Source: Streptomyces sp. HUAS 15-9 (GTDB taxonomy: Bacteria; Actinomycetota; Actinomycetes; Streptomycetales; Streptomycetaceae). Taken from it: 64,000 nucleotides of DNA. Under the pieces are notes generated by a model that ran no database searches, was not told the origin of the DNA, and saw only the letters and a list, made by a program, of their open reading frames with translations. Both the position numbers and the translations under genes were made by a program. Within the stretch, counting starts at the first letter, position 1. Each line of letters opens with the position of its first letter. Location: positions 4,464,001-4,528,000 of the forward strand of contig NZ_CP106798.1 of NCBI RefSeq assembly GCF_025642155.1, written 5' to 3'. This document shows positions 43,394-52,382 of this stretch, in pieces.

Positions 43394-44584
43394 GTGACCG
43401 TGGACAGCAGTGCCGCGAGCAAGCCGCGACGCAGCACCGCAGGCAAGGCCGGCACCACCGGCACCAAGCGCACCACCCGCAGCGCTGCGAGGAAGAGCTC
43501 CGATCCCGAGCTCGTGCAGCTGCTGACGCCGGAGGGCAAGCGGGTCAAGAACGCCGAGTACGACGGATACGTCGCCGGCATCACCCCGGACGAGCTGCGC
43601 GGCCTGTACCGCGACATGGTCCTCACCCGCCGCTTCGACGCCGAGGCGACCTCCCTGCAGCGCCAGGGCGAGCTGGGCCTGTGGGCCTCGCTGCTCGGCC
43701 AGGAGGCGGCCCAGATCGGTTCCGGCCGGGCCCTGCGCGACGACGACTACGTCTTCCCGACCTACCGCGAGCACGGCGTGGCCTGGTGCCGCGGGGTCGA
43801 CCCGACCAACCTGCTCGGCATGTTCCGCGGTGTGAACCACGGCGGCTGGGACCCGAACAGCAACAACTTCCACCTCTACACGATCGTCATCGGCTCCCAG
43901 GCGCTGCACGCCACTGGCTACGCGATGGGCATCACCAAGGACGGCGCGGACTCCGCGGTCATCGCCTACTTCGGCGACGGCGCCTCCAGCCAGGGCGACG
44001 TGTCCGAGGCCTTCAACTTCGCCGCGGTCTACAACGCCCCCGTCGTGTTCTTCTGCCAGAACAACCAGTGGGCCATCTCCGAGCCGACCGAGAAGCAGAC
44101 CCGGGTGCCGCTCTACCAGCGGGCGCAGGGCTTCGGCTTCCCGGGCGTGCGGGTCGACGGCAACGACGTGCTGGCCTGCCTCGCGGCCACCCAGTGGGCG
44201 CTGGAGCGCGCCCGCGCCGGTGAGGGCCCGACGCTGATCGAGGCGTACACGTACCGCATGGGCGCGCACACCACCTCGGACGACCCCACCCGCTACCGCC
44301 ACGACGACGAGCGGGCCTCCTGGGAGGCGAAGGACCCGATCCTGCGCCTTCGCCGGTTCCTGGAGTCCGCAAACCACGCGGACGACGGATTCTTCGCGGA
44401 ACTCGAAGCGGAGAGCGAAGCGTTGGGCAAACGAGTACGCGAAGTGGTCCGCTCCATGCCGGACCCGGACGACTTCGCCATGTTCGAGAACGTGTACGCG
44501 GACGGGCACGCGCTCGTCGACGAGGAGCGAGCCCAGTTCGCCGCCTACCAGGCGTCGTTCGCGGACGCAGAGGGGGGCAACTGA
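43394..44584 (+). CDS. 2-oxoacid dehydrogenase E1 alpha (second operon)
   Basis: A 396-residue E1 alpha subunit, paralogous to the product at 26889. A Lys/Arg/Ala/Thr-rich lead of about 35 residues precedes the fold. The TPP motif runs from GDGASSQGDVSEAFNFAA to CQNN, and the phosphorylation-loop region is GAHTTSDDPTRYR. GTG 43394 has GGAGGAG upstream. It is the first gene of a coupled E1 alpha-E1 beta-E2 set without E3. Whether it prefers pyruvate or branched-chain oxoacids cannot be settled by eye. Confidence 0.92.
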   Translation: MTVDSSAASKPRRSTAGKAGTTGTKRTTRSAARKSSDPELVQLLTPEGKRVKNAEYDGYVAGITPDELRGLYRDMVLTRRFDAEATSLQRQGELGLWASLLGQEAAQIGSGRALRDDDYVFPTYREHGVAWCRGVDPTNLLGMFRGVNHGGWDPNSNNFHLYTIVIGSQALHATGYAMGITKDGADSAVIAYFGDGASSQGDVSEAFNFAAVYNAPVVFFCQNNQWAISEPTEKQTRVPLYQRAQGFGFPGVRVDGNDVLACLAATQWALERARAGEGPTLIEAYTYRMGAHTTSDDPTRYRHDDERASWEAKDPILRLRRFLESANHADDGFFAELEAESEALGKRVREVVRSMPDPDDFAMFENVYADGHALVDEERAQFAAYQASFADAEGGN

Positions 44585-44585
44585 C

Positions 44586-45563
44586 ATGGCCGAGAAGATG
44601 GCGCTCGCCAAGGCGATCACCGAATCCCTGCGCAAGGCTCTGGAGTCCGACCCCAAGGTCCTCGTCATGGGTGAGGACGTCGGCAAGCTCGGTGGAGTCT
44701 TCCGCGTGACGGACGGCCTGCAGAAGGACTTCGGCGAGAGCCGGGTCATCGACACGCCGCTCGCCGAGTCCGGCATCGTCGGCACCGCGATCGGTCTGGC
44801 CCTGCGCGGCTACCGCCCGGTGGTGGAGATCCAGTTCGACGGCTTCGTCTTCCCGGCGTACGACCAGATCGTCACCCAGCTCGCGAAGATGCACGCCCGC
44901 TCCCTGGGCAAGGTCAAGATGCCGGTCGTCATCCGCATCCCCTACGGCGGTGGCATCGGCGCGGTCGAGCACCACTCCGAGTCCCCCGAGGCCCTGTTCG
45001 CGCACGTGGCGGGACTGAAGATCGTCAGCCCCTCCAACGCGTCGGACGCCTACTGGATGATGCAGCAGGCCATCCAGAGCGACGACCCGGTGATCTACTT
45101 CGAGCCCAAGCGGCGCTACTGGGACAAGGCCGAGGTCAACACCGAGGCCATCCCGGGCCCGCTGCACAAGGCCCGCGTCGCCCGCGAGGGCACCGACCTG
45201 ACCCTCGTCGCCTACGGCCCGATGGTGAAGCTCTGCCAGGAGGCCGCCGACGCGGCCGCCGAGGAGGGCAAGTCCCTGGAGGTCGTGGACCTGCGCTCGG
45301 TCTCGCCGCTCGACTTCGACACCGTCCAGGCCTCGGTCGAGAAGACCCGCCGTCTGGTCGTGGTCCACGAGGCGCCGGTGTTCTTCGGCTCGGGCGCGGA
45401 GATCGCCGCCCGGATCACGGAGCGCTGCTTCTACCACCTGGAGGCCCCGGTGCTCCGGGTGGGCGGCTACCACGCCCCGTATCCGCCGGCGCGCCTGGAG
45501 GAGTCGTATCTTCCGGACCTGGACCGGGTGCTCGACGCCGTCGACCGTGCCCTGGCGTACTGA
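44586..45563 (+). CDS. 2-oxoacid dehydrogenase E1 beta (second operon)
   Basis: 325 aa; the same landmark blocks as the first-operon paralogue (GEDVGKLGGVFRVTDGLQ, DTPLAESGIVGTAIGLA, RIPYGGGIGAVEHHSESPEA, VVDLRSVSPLDFD). ATG 44586 starts 1 nt after the E1 alpha stop, with GAGGGGGG upstream. E2 follows after 10 nt. Confidence 0.94.
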   Translation: MAEKMALAKAITESLRKALESDPKVLVMGEDVGKLGGVFRVTDGLQKDFGESRVIDTPLAESGIVGTAIGLALRGYRPVVEIQFDGFVFPAYDQIVTQLAKMHARSLGKVKMPVVIRIPYGGGIGAVEHHSESPEALFAHVAGLKIVSPSNASDAYWMMQQAIQSDDPVIYFEPKRRYWDKAEVNTEAIPGPLHKARVAREGTDLTLVAYGPMVKLCQEAADAAAEEGKSLEVVDLRSVSPLDFDTVQASVEKTRRLVVVHEAPVFFGSGAEIAARITERCFYHLEAPVLRVGGYHAPYPPARLEESYLPDLDRVLDAVDRALAY

Positions 45564-45573
45564 GGAAAGGGTC

Positions 45574-46974
45574 GTGACGACGATGACGGAAGCGTCCGTA
45601 CGCGAGTTCAAGATGCCCGACGTGGGCGAGGGACTCACCGAGGCCGAGATCCTCAAGTGGTACGTGCAGCCGGGCGACAAGGTGACCGACGGCCAGGTGG
45701 TGTGCGAGGTCGAGACCGCGAAGGCGGCCGTCGAACTCCCCATCCCCTATGACGGCGTGGTCCGCGAGCTGCACTTCCCCGAGGGCACCACGGTGGACGT
45801 GGGCACGGCGATCATCGCGGTGGACGTCGCGGGCGGGGCTCCCGCCGAGGCGCCCGCACCGGCTCCCGCCGAGCAGCCCGAACAGGAGCAGCCGCAGGGC
45901 CGCCAGCCGGTGCTGGTCGGCTACGGCGTCGCCGCCTCCTCGACCAAGCGCCGCCCGCGCAAGGGCACCCAGGCCGCGGCCCCGGCGGCAGCGCAGCCGG
46001 TCCAGACCGAGCTGAACGGCCACGGCCACGGCCCCGCTCCAGCCGCCGCCCAGCCGCGCCCGCTGGCCAAGCCCCCGGTGCGCAAGCTGGCCAAGGACCT
46101 CGGCGTCGACCTGGCCACGGTGGTCCCGTCGGGCCCCGACGGCATCATCACGCGCGAGGACGTGCACACGGCGGCCTCGGTGGTCACGGCGGTCGCGCCC
46201 GCGGTCGCCGAGCCCGTGGTGGCGGCACCCGCCGCCGTGACGCCTCCGGCGCCGGCCGTGACGTACGACGGCGCGCGTGAGACCCGTGTTCCGGTCAAGG
46301 GCGTCCGCAAGGCGACCGCCCAGGCCATGGTCGGCTCGGCGTTCACGGCGCCGCACGTCACGGAGTTCGTGACGGTGGACGTGACGCGCACGATGCGGCT
46401 CGTCGAGGAGCTGAAGCAGGACAAGGAGATGCAGGGCGTGCGGATCAACCCGCTGCTGCTGGTCGCCAAGGCCCTGCTGGTCGCCGTCAGGCGCCACCCG
46501 GACATCAACGCGTCCTGGGACGAGGCGAACCAGGAGATCGTGCTCAAGCACTACGTCAACCTGGGCATCGCCGCCGCCACCCCGCGTGGCCTGATCGTCC
46601 CGAACATCAAGGACGCGCACGCCAAGACGCTTCCGCAGCTCGCGGAGGCCCTCGGCGAGCTGGTGTCGACGGCGAAGGAGGGCAAGACGTCCCCCGCCGC
46701 CATGCAGGGCGGCACGGTGACGATCACCAACGTCGGCGTCTTCGGCGTCGACACCGGCACGCCGATCCTGAACTCGGGCGAGTCCGCGATCCTCGCGGTC
46801 GGCGCGATCAAGCTCCAGCCGTGGGTCCACAAGGGCAAGGTGAAGCCGCGCCAGGTCACTACCCTGGCGCTGAGCTTCGACCACCGTCTGGTGGACGGCG
46901 AGTTGGGCTCCAAGGTCCTGGCCGATGTGGCGGCGATCCTGGAACAGCCGAAGCGGCTGATCACCTGGGCGTGA
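45574..46974 (+). CDS. 2-oxoacid dehydrogenase E2 acyltransferase (second operon)
   Basis: 466 aa. One lipoyl domain with lysine in ETAKAAVELP, an Ala/Pro/Gln linker, a peripheral-subunit-binding domain (PPVRKLAKDLGVDLATVVPSG) and a catalytic domain ending FDHRLVDGE. GTG 45574 (MTTMTEAS) and ATG 45583 are both possible; AGGAAAGG spacing slightly favours GTG. A very strong terminator follows. Confidence 0.93.
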   Translation: MTTMTEASVREFKMPDVGEGLTEAEILKWYVQPGDKVTDGQVVCEVETAKAAVELPIPYDGVVRELHFPEGTTVDVGTAIIAVDVAGGAPAEAPAPAPAEQPEQEQPQGRQPVLVGYGVAASSTKRRPRKGTQAAAPAAAQPVQTELNGHGHGPAPAAAQPRPLAKPPVRKLAKDLGVDLATVVPSGPDGIITREDVHTAASVVTAVAPAVAEPVVAAPAAVTPPAPAVTYDGARETRVPVKGVRKATAQAMVGSAFTAPHVTEFVTVDVTRTMRLVEELKQDKEMQGVRINPLLLVAKALLVAVRRHPDINASWDEANQEIVLKHYVNLGIAAATPRGLIVPNIKDAHAKTLPQLAEALGELVSTAKEGKTSPAAMQGGTVTITNVGVFGVDTGTPILNSGESAILAVGAIKLQPWVHKGKVKPRQVTTLALSFDHRLVDGELGSKVLADVAAILEQPKRLITWA

Positions 46975-46990
46975 GCCACAGGCGGTAGCG

Positions 46991-47026
46991 AAAGGGGGCT
47001 GCCACTGTCGAGTGGCAGCCCCCTTT
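46991..47026. terminator. strong bidirectional terminator
   Basis: Perfect 16-bp stem (AAAGGGGGCTGCCACT and complement) with a 4-nt GTCG loop, flanked by A and T runs, between convergent genes. Confidence 0.93.
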
Positions 47027-47051
47027 CACTGAACGCGGGCGTCAGCAGGCC

Positions 47052-47954
47052 TCAGTTGATCCTGGTGTAGCCGTAGTTGATCAGCTTCTTCACGTCGGAC
47101 GTGCGGTCGGCCGCAGAGGGGGCGGTCATGACGGTGCCCATCACCGACTCCCCGTTGAGGGTGGCGGCGAAGACGAGGCAGTACTTGGCCTCGGTGCCGG
47201 AGCCGGTCTTGATACCGAGCGTGCCGTTCCAGCCGAGCAGCGTGTTGGTGTTGGTCCAGGGCGCCATCGTGCGGGTGTAGCCGGAGCTGGCGATCGTCTT
47301 GGCCGTGTACGACTTGGTCTTCACGACGGCCTTGAACGTGGAGCTCTTCATCGCGCTGCGGGCGAGCTTCGTCAGGTCGCGCGGCGTCGAGTAGTTGGAG
47401 CCGTTGCTCAGGCCGTCGAACGAGTCGAAGTGCGTATTCGTCATGCCCAGGTTCTTGGCCATGGTGTTCATCTTGCCGATGAAGCTCTTGGTGCGGGCCG
47501 CTACCGTCGTGCCGGTGCCGAACTTGTCGGCGAGGGCCATCGCGGCGTCGCAGCCGGACGGCAGCATCATCCCGTACAGCAGCTGACGGACGGTGACCTT
47601 GTCGCCGACGATCAGGTGGGCCGACGAGGGGTAGCCCTTGGCGACCATGTAGTCGCTGACCGCCTTCTTGATCGTGACCTTGGTGTCGAGGTTCAGGTTC
47701 GACTGCGAGAGCACGACCTTGGCCGTCATGATCTTCGTGGTGGAGGCGGTGAGCCGCTTCGTGTCAGCGGCTTTGTTGAAGAGGGTCGCGCCCGTCGCGC
47801 TGTTCATCAGGTACCCGCCCTTGGCGGTGATGGTCGGCGTCGTTACGGCCAGCGCCGGTGCCGCGGTGAGGGCCCCGGTCGCGAGCACCGCGCCGGACGT
47901 GACGGCGACGGCTACGGCTCTGCGGAGGCGGATGCCCTTAATGCCGGTAATCAA
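47052..47954 (-). CDS. dacA: D-alanyl-D-alanine carboxypeptidase, S11 family
   Basis: Secreted peptidoglycan carboxypeptidase. Motifs: STTK (Ser71/Lys74), SGC at Ser133 where most family members have SGN, and KTG (Lys249). From TTG 47954 the protein begins MITGIKGIRLRR followed by a 24-residue hydrophobic stretch ending APALA, a normal signal peptide, with CGGGG about 8 nt upstream. A GTG at 48029 would add 25 residues without a ribosome-binding site. 300 aa. No membrane anchor follows the catalytic domain, so it is probably released into the wall. Confidence 0.85.
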   Translation of the reverse strand: MITGIKGIRLRRAVAVAVTSGAVLATGALTAAPALAVTTPTITAKGGYLMNSATGATLFNKAADTKRLTASTTKIMTAKVVLSQSNLNLDTKVTIKKAVSDYMVAKGYPSSAHLIVGDKVTVRQLLYGMMLPSGCDAAMALADKFGTGTTVAARTKSFIGKMNTMAKNLGMTNTHFDSFDGLSNGSNYSTPRDLTKLARSAMKSSTFKAVVKTKSYTAKTIASSGYTRTMAPWTNTNTLLGWNGTLGIKTGSGTEAKYCLVFAATLNGESVMGTVMTAPSAADRTSDVKKLINYGYTRIN

Positions 47955-48131
47955 GTCAATACCCCGAATTGTGTCGAATGCCCCTGCGGTGCGGCCGAGT
48001 TGCGGTGGCAAGGGGGAGTGGGGCCGCACGTGTGTGACACGTAATTAGCACAGAAGGTTGTGTTGTTCCTGAGGAAAATTTCCCGCCCGTCCGCATCATG
48101 GACCGCCACCCCCATGCGTACGCGTTGTATC

Positions 48132-48137
48132 TATCCT
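48132..48137 (+). promoter_or_regulatory. leaderless -10 element
   Basis: TATCCT ends 6 nt before ATG 48144 of the GntR gene. Confidence 0.6.
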
Positions 48138-48143
48138 GTGGGC

Positions 48144-48794
48144 ATGAGTCTCGCCGTCAAGCAGCCCCCCGCCGCCGACCGCGTCTACAGCCATGTCAAG
48201 CAGAGTGTCCTGGACCGCCGTTACGAGGGCGGCACGCTGCTCACCGAGGGCGAGCTGGCCGAGGCCGTCGGTGTCTCCCGCACACCGGTGCGCGAGGCGC
48301 TGCTGCGGCTCGAGGTGGAAGGACTCATCAAGCTCTACCCGAAGAAGGGCGCCCTGGTGCTGCCCGTCTCCGCGCAGGAGATCGCGGACGTCGTGGAGAC
48401 TCGACTGCTGGTGGAGGAGCACGCGGCCCGCAAGGCCGTTCCCGCACCGGCCGGACTGATCGGGCGTCTGGAGGAGCTGCTCGTCCGGCAGAAGGAGCAG
48501 GCCGCCGCCGGTGACCTGGCCGCGGCCGCGGTCACCGACCGCTGTTTCCACGCCGAGATCGTGCGCAGCGGCGGCAACGAGATCCTCTCCCGCCTCTACG
48601 ACCAGCTCCGCGACCGCCAGCTGCGCATGGGCGTCGCCGTCATGCACTCCCACCCCGACCGGATCGCCAAGACGCTCACGGAGCACGAGGAGATCCTCGA
48701 CGCGCTGCGCTCCGGGGACGCGGAGGAGGCCGTCGGGGTCGTGCACCGGCACGTGAGCTGGTTCTCCCACCTCGCTCGGGGTGAGGTCCGATGA
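48144..48794 (+). CDS. GntR family regulator (FCD subfamily)
   Basis: A 216-residue regulator: winged helix-turn-helix (LTEGELAEAVGVSRTPVREALL) and a helical FCD ligand domain (TRLLVEEHAARKA, HAEIVRSGGNE, HEEILDALRSGD). ATG 48144 is set by a leaderless -10. Overlaps the MFS gene by ATGA, so the two form one operon and the regulator probably responds to a substrate of that transporter. Confidence 0.92.
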   Translation: MSLAVKQPPAADRVYSHVKQSVLDRRYEGGTLLTEGELAEAVGVSRTPVREALLRLEVEGLIKLYPKKGALVLPVSAQEIADVVETRLLVEEHAARKAVPAPAGLIGRLEELLVRQKEQAAAGDLAAAAVTDRCFHAEIVRSGGNEILSRLYDQLRDRQLRMGVAVMHSHPDRIAKTLTEHEEILDALRSGDAEEAVGVVHRHVSWFSHLARGEVR

Positions 48795-50116
48795 ACAACA
48801 CCACCCGTCCGGGTGACCCTCCCCCAGTGCCCGAAAAGCCCGGGGGGACCCTCGGCGGCCGCCGCGCCGTCGCCGTCTGGGGCATCGGCGTCTCGGTCTA
48901 CTTCGTCGCCGTCATTTTCCGGACGTCCCTCGGGGTCGCCGGCCTGGACGCGGCCGACCGCTTCCACGTCAACGCCTCGGCCCTGTCCACGTTCTCGATC
49001 CTCCAGCTCCTGGTCTACGCCGGCATGCAGATACCGGTGGGCCTGCTCGTCGACCGGCTGGGCACCAAGAAGGTGCTGAGCATCGGGGCCGTACTGTTCA
49101 CCGCGGGACAGCTCGGCTTCGCCTTCTCACCGTCGTACGGCACGGCCCTCGCCTCGCGCGCGCTGCTCGGCTGCGGTGACGCGATGACGTTCATCAGCGT
49201 GCTGCGCCTGGGCACCCGCTGGTTCCCGGTGCGGCGCGGACCACTGGTCGCGCAGCTCGCGGGACTGGTCGGCATGGCGGGCAACCTGGTCTCCACGCTG
49301 CTGCTGGCCCGGCTGCTGCACGGCATCGGCTGGACCCCGGCGTTCGCGGGCAGCGCGCTGGCGGGCGCGGTCGTCCTCGTTCTCGTCCTGCTCTTCCTGA
49401 AGGACCACCCCGAGGGCCACGAGCCCGAGCCCTTCCCGCACCGGGGCGCGGCCTACGTACGCCGGCAGATCGCCGCGTCCTGGCGGGAGCCGGGCACCCG
49501 CCTGGGCCTGTGGGTGCACTTCACCACGCAGTTCCCGGCGATGGTGTTCCTCTTGCTGTGGGGCCTTCCGTTCCTGGTCGAGGCCCAGGGCCTCAGCCGC
49601 GCCACGGCGGGCGGACTGCTGACCCTGGTGGTCCTGTCGAACATGGTGGTCGGCCTGGTCTACGGCCAGATCGTGGCCCGGCACCACGCGGCGCGGCTGC
49701 CGCTGGCCCTGGGCACGGTCGCGGCGACCGCCGTCGTCTGGGCGGCGACCCTGCTCTACCCGGCCGACCGGGCGCCGATGTGGCTCCTCGTCGTGCTGTG
49801 CTCGGTGCTGGGCGCGTGCGGTCCCGCGTCGATGATCGGCTTCGACTTCGCCCGCCCCGCCAACCCGCCCGAGCGACAGGGCACCGCGTCCGGGATCACC
49901 AACATGGGTGGTTTCGTAGCCTCGATGACGACCCTGTTCGCGATCGGCGTCCTGTTGGACGCCACCGGCGGCAACTACGGCGTGGCCTTCTCGGCGGTGT
50001 TCGTCCTGCAGGCGCTGGGCGTGAGCCAGATCCTGCGGCTGCGCGGGCGCGCGGCGCGCCGGGAGCGGGAACGGCTGGTCGCCAGCCGGGTGGAGACGGT
50101 GCACGTCCCCGCGTGA
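48791..50116 (+). CDS. major facilitator superfamily transporter
   Basis: A 441-residue, 12-helix MFS permease. The conserved loop after helix 2 reads GLLVDRLGTKKVL. The central cytoplasmic loop is HPEGHEPEPFPHRGAAYVRR. ATG 48791 overlaps the GntR stop. Residues about 10-22 (PPPVPEKPGGTLG) are encoded by a copy of a dispersed Streptomyces repeat, so the extreme N-terminus is recently acquired or the true start is later. Substrate unknown; organic acids or sugars are typical for such GntR-MFS pairs. Confidence 0.88.
   Translation: MNNTTRPGDPPPVPEKPGGTLGGRRAVAVWGIGVSVYFVAVIFRTSLGVAGLDAADRFHVNASALSTFSILQLLVYAGMQIPVGLLVDRLGTKKVLSIGAVLFTAGQLGFAFSPSYGTALASRALLGCGDAMTFISVLRLGTRWFPVRRGPLVAQLAGLVGMAGNLVSTLLLARLLHGIGWTPAFAGSALAGAVVLVLVLLFLKDHPEGHEPEPFPHRGAAYVRRQIAASWREPGTRLGLWVHFTTQFPAMVFLLLWGLPFLVEAQGLSRATAGGLLTLVVLSNMVVGLVYGQIVARHHAARLPLALGTVAATAVVWAATLLYPADRAPMWLLVVLCSVLGACGPASMIGFDFARPANPPERQGTASGITNMGGFVASMTTLFAIGVLLDATGGNYGVAFSAVFVLQALGVSQILRLRGRAARRERERLVASRVETVHVPA
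48819..48852. repeat. dispersed CTCCCCC...GGGGGGACC repeat, copy B
   Basis: CTCCCCCAG (48819-48827) and CGGGGGGACCC at about 48841, within the first codons of the MFS gene. Confidence 0.6.
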
Positions 50117-50117
50117 G

Positions 50118-50909
50118 TCAGCCGGCCGCGGCGACCGGTACGAGGGTGAGGTACACGATGCCCAGGATGCCTCGGTACGTGAGCCACTGGGCCCGGTGCC
50201 GGTCGAGGTCCGCGCGCGTCTCTGCCGCCCGGGGATGGTCCGGATGCGCGGCGAGCCACACCTCGGTGTCCGCCTGGTACGCCGACTCGAACTCCTCCCA
50301 CTCGTCCAGGCTCGCGGTCTCCAACCACTCGCACCGGAACCCGGCCTCCACCGCGAGCTCGACGAGCCGGGCCAGGTCGTAGTGCTGGCCCGCCTCGGCC
50401 CCGGGCCACATGTCCGCCAGCTCGGCCGGCGCCGGCGGCCGCTCCCAGAAGCCCTCGCCGAGCACCACGCGTCCGCCGTCCGCGACCAGCCGCCGCAGCT
50501 CGCGCAGGGCTTCCAGGGTGTGCCCGGGGGGCTCGGCCGCGCTCAGGGCGTGACTGGCCCCGAGGCACAGCACCAGGTCGGCGGGCCCGCGCTCGGTCCC
50601 CTCGGCGGACTCCTCGACGAACTCCACCCGGTCCGCGAGCCCCCGCGCCCCGGCGTTGTGCCGGCCCCGCTCCAGATCCTCGCCGCGCACATCGATCCCG
50701 GCCCCTCGGGCGTCCGGTACGGCGTCCAGGACACGGAGCATCAACTCGCCCCAGCCGCAGCCGACGTCGAGCACGCTGCCGGGCCGCTGCCGCGCGAGAC
50801 GGCCGACCAGCGCGGCCGCGCGGGCCTCGGAGAGCGGGCCGTGGAAGGTCAGCCGGGTCAGCCGGGGCGGTCGGTCGTCGGTCCGGGGCGTGGCCACTGT
50901 GTCCGTCAT
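50118..50909 (-). CDS. class I SAM-dependent methyltransferase
   Basis: A 263-residue methyltransferase. SAM-binding motif I is VLDVGCGWGELMLRVLD, followed by GIDVRGEDLERG and VLCLGASHALS. The acceptor is unknown. ATG 50909 is chosen because TAGCGT ends 7 nt upstream on the minus strand (leaderless); an ATG at 50933 lies beyond the predicted start point. It is tail-to-tail with the MFS gene, 1 nt apart. Confidence 0.88.
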   Translation of the reverse strand: MTDTVATPRTDDRPPRLTRLTFHGPLSEARAAALVGRLARQRPGSVLDVGCGWGELMLRVLDAVPDARGAGIDVRGEDLERGRHNAGARGLADRVEFVEESAEGTERGPADLVLCLGASHALSAAEPPGHTLEALRELRRLVADGGRVVLGEGFWERPPAPAELADMWPGAEAGQHYDLARLVELAVEAGFRCEWLETASLDEWEEFESAYQADTEVWLAAHPDHPRAAETRADLDRHRAQWLTYRGILGIVYLTLVPVAAAG

Positions 50910-50916
50910 GGCGGGC

Positions 50917-50922
50917 ACGCTA
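50917..50922 (-). promoter_or_regulatory. leaderless -10 element
   Basis: TAGCGT on the minus strand, 7 nt before ATG 50909. Confidence 0.6.
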
Positions 50923-50962
50923 GTTACCGGCAACGGACCGGCGACACCGAATTACCCGACCA

Positions 50963-51474
50963 CGGACGGCCGTACTGGCCGACCGCGCGGACGGCGCTGC
51001 CGAATGACCGCGCAGGCGGCCTTGCGGACGGTACTGCCGCGTGACCTTGCGGTCGGCCTTGCCGAATGACCGCGTAGTGGCCTCGCCATGGGGCCGCGCG
51101 GACGGCGCCGCCGGTGACCGCGCGGACGGCGCTGCCGAATGACCGCGCAGGCGGCCTTGCCATGTGACCGTGCGGACGGTACTGCCGCGTGACCTTGCGG
51201 TCGGCCTTGCCGAATGACCGCGTAGTGGCCTCGCCATGGGGCCGCGCGGACGGCGCCGCCGGTGACCGCGCGGACGGCGCTGCCGACCGCGCAGGCGGCC
51301 TTGCCACGTGACCGCAGTCGGCCTTGCGAAGTCACCGTGCGGACGGCGCTGCCCAAATGACCGCGCCCATCGGCCCTGCCGAATGACCGGGCAAGCGGCC
51401 CTCCGCGCAACCATGTGGACGGCCGGACCGAATGACCGCGCAGGCGGCCCTGTCGCGTGACCGCGCGGACGGCC
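50963..51474. repeat. GC-rich nested tandem repeat tract
   Basis: The whole gap between two minus-strand genes is built of degenerate 20-25 bp units around TGACCGCGCGGACGGC-GCTGCCGAA. A higher-order 148-bp period is superposed: 51024-51138 and 51172-51286 are identical over 115 bp, diverging after a 4-nt indel. Open frames here are Arg/Ala/Pro-rich shadows and not genes. Confidence 0.92.
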
Positions 51475-52299
51475 CTACTGCGTGACCGTGAAGTTCCGCA
51501 GGACCGCCGCCGTCAGTTCCGGGTCGCCCTCCGTCTTCACCCGCTCGCCCGCGGCCTCCGGCGTCAGGCGGCCGCAGGCCAGCCGGACATAGGTCTCCCA
51601 GTCCAGGGTGAAGGAGGCGGCGGGACCGAGGGCGGGGGCCGTCTCCAGGGTGCCGCGGCCCTGGATGTCGACGCGGATGGTGCGCAGGAACTCCACGGGC
51701 CCGTACACGTCGAAGACGATCGCCGAACTGCGCGGGGCGTTCGCCCTGTCGGCGACGATGCGCGGCAGCTCGTCGAGCAGCACGTCACGGGTGATGTGCG
51801 CGCCCGGGGAGTCGAGGTTGCCCGGCTGCCCCAGGGCCGTGCGCAGATCCTGCTCGTGGACCCACACGTCGAACGCGCGGTTGCGCATGGCCTCCTCGAG
51901 CGTGATCTCGGTGCCGAGCGGGCCGCGCACCTTGTGGCCGGGTTCGCGGGACTCGTTCCGCAGCTGGCGGTTGCGGCGGATGATCGTGTACTCCAGCTCG
52001 GAGGTCATCTCCGGGGCCGTGTGATGGCGGCGGACGTCGACCTGCATCTCCATGTACCGCTGGTGTTCGTTCGTCACATGGAACAGGTCGCGCGGGAGTG
52101 CGTGGATGGGGCGCGGGTCGCCGAGCAGTTCACAGTCCATGCCGATGACATGGGAGACGATGTCGCGGACCGACCATCCGGGGCACGGTGTCCGCCGGTT
52201 CCACTCGCCCTCGACAAGCGGCTGCACCAGCTCGGATATCGCGTCGATGGAGTGGGTCCAGGCGTCGGCGTAGGGCTGGAGGGTGGGATGCAGACTCAC
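51475..52299 (-). CDS. maleylpyruvate isomerase family mycothiol-dependent enzyme
   Basis: A 274-residue DinB-like four-helix protein of the TIGR03083/mycothiol-dependent group: NRRTPCPGWSVRDIVSHVIG near the N-terminus has the family's TPCPGW and the metal-binding His. A second His lies in DVWVHEQDLR, and a C-terminal SCP2-like domain ends in ACGRLTPEAA. Uses mycothiol as cofactor in actinobacteria; substrate unknown. GTG 52299. Confidence 0.9.
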   Translation of the reverse strand: MSLHPTLQPYADAWTHSIDAISELVQPLVEGEWNRRTPCPGWSVRDIVSHVIGMDCELLGDPRPIHALPRDLFHVTNEHQRYMEMQVDVRRHHTAPEMTSELEYTIIRRNRQLRNESREPGHKVRGPLGTEITLEEAMRNRAFDVWVHEQDLRTALGQPGNLDSPGAHITRDVLLDELPRIVADRANAPRSSAIVFDVYGPVEFLRTIRVDIQGRGTLETAPALGPAASFTLDWETYVRLACGRLTPEAAGERVKTEGDPELTAAVLRNFTVTQ

Positions 52300-52382
52300 G
52301 GAACGGGACCCCTCGGCGGTCGGTACACGGGCAGGTTGGGCGGCGGTTGCCAGGGACGTGCCTGTCGGCGGGTGTCTTGGAA

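Noticed and set aside
50920..51414. Several overlapping Arg/Pro/Ala-rich open frames on the minus strand
   Set aside because: They arise from the GC-rich repeat tract in all three frames, have no start signals and repeat the same peptide words; treated as non-coding repeat.
50963..51474. A CRISPR array
   Set aside because: Repeat units are degenerate and contiguous, with no constant repeat alternating with unique spacers, and no cas genes are nearby.
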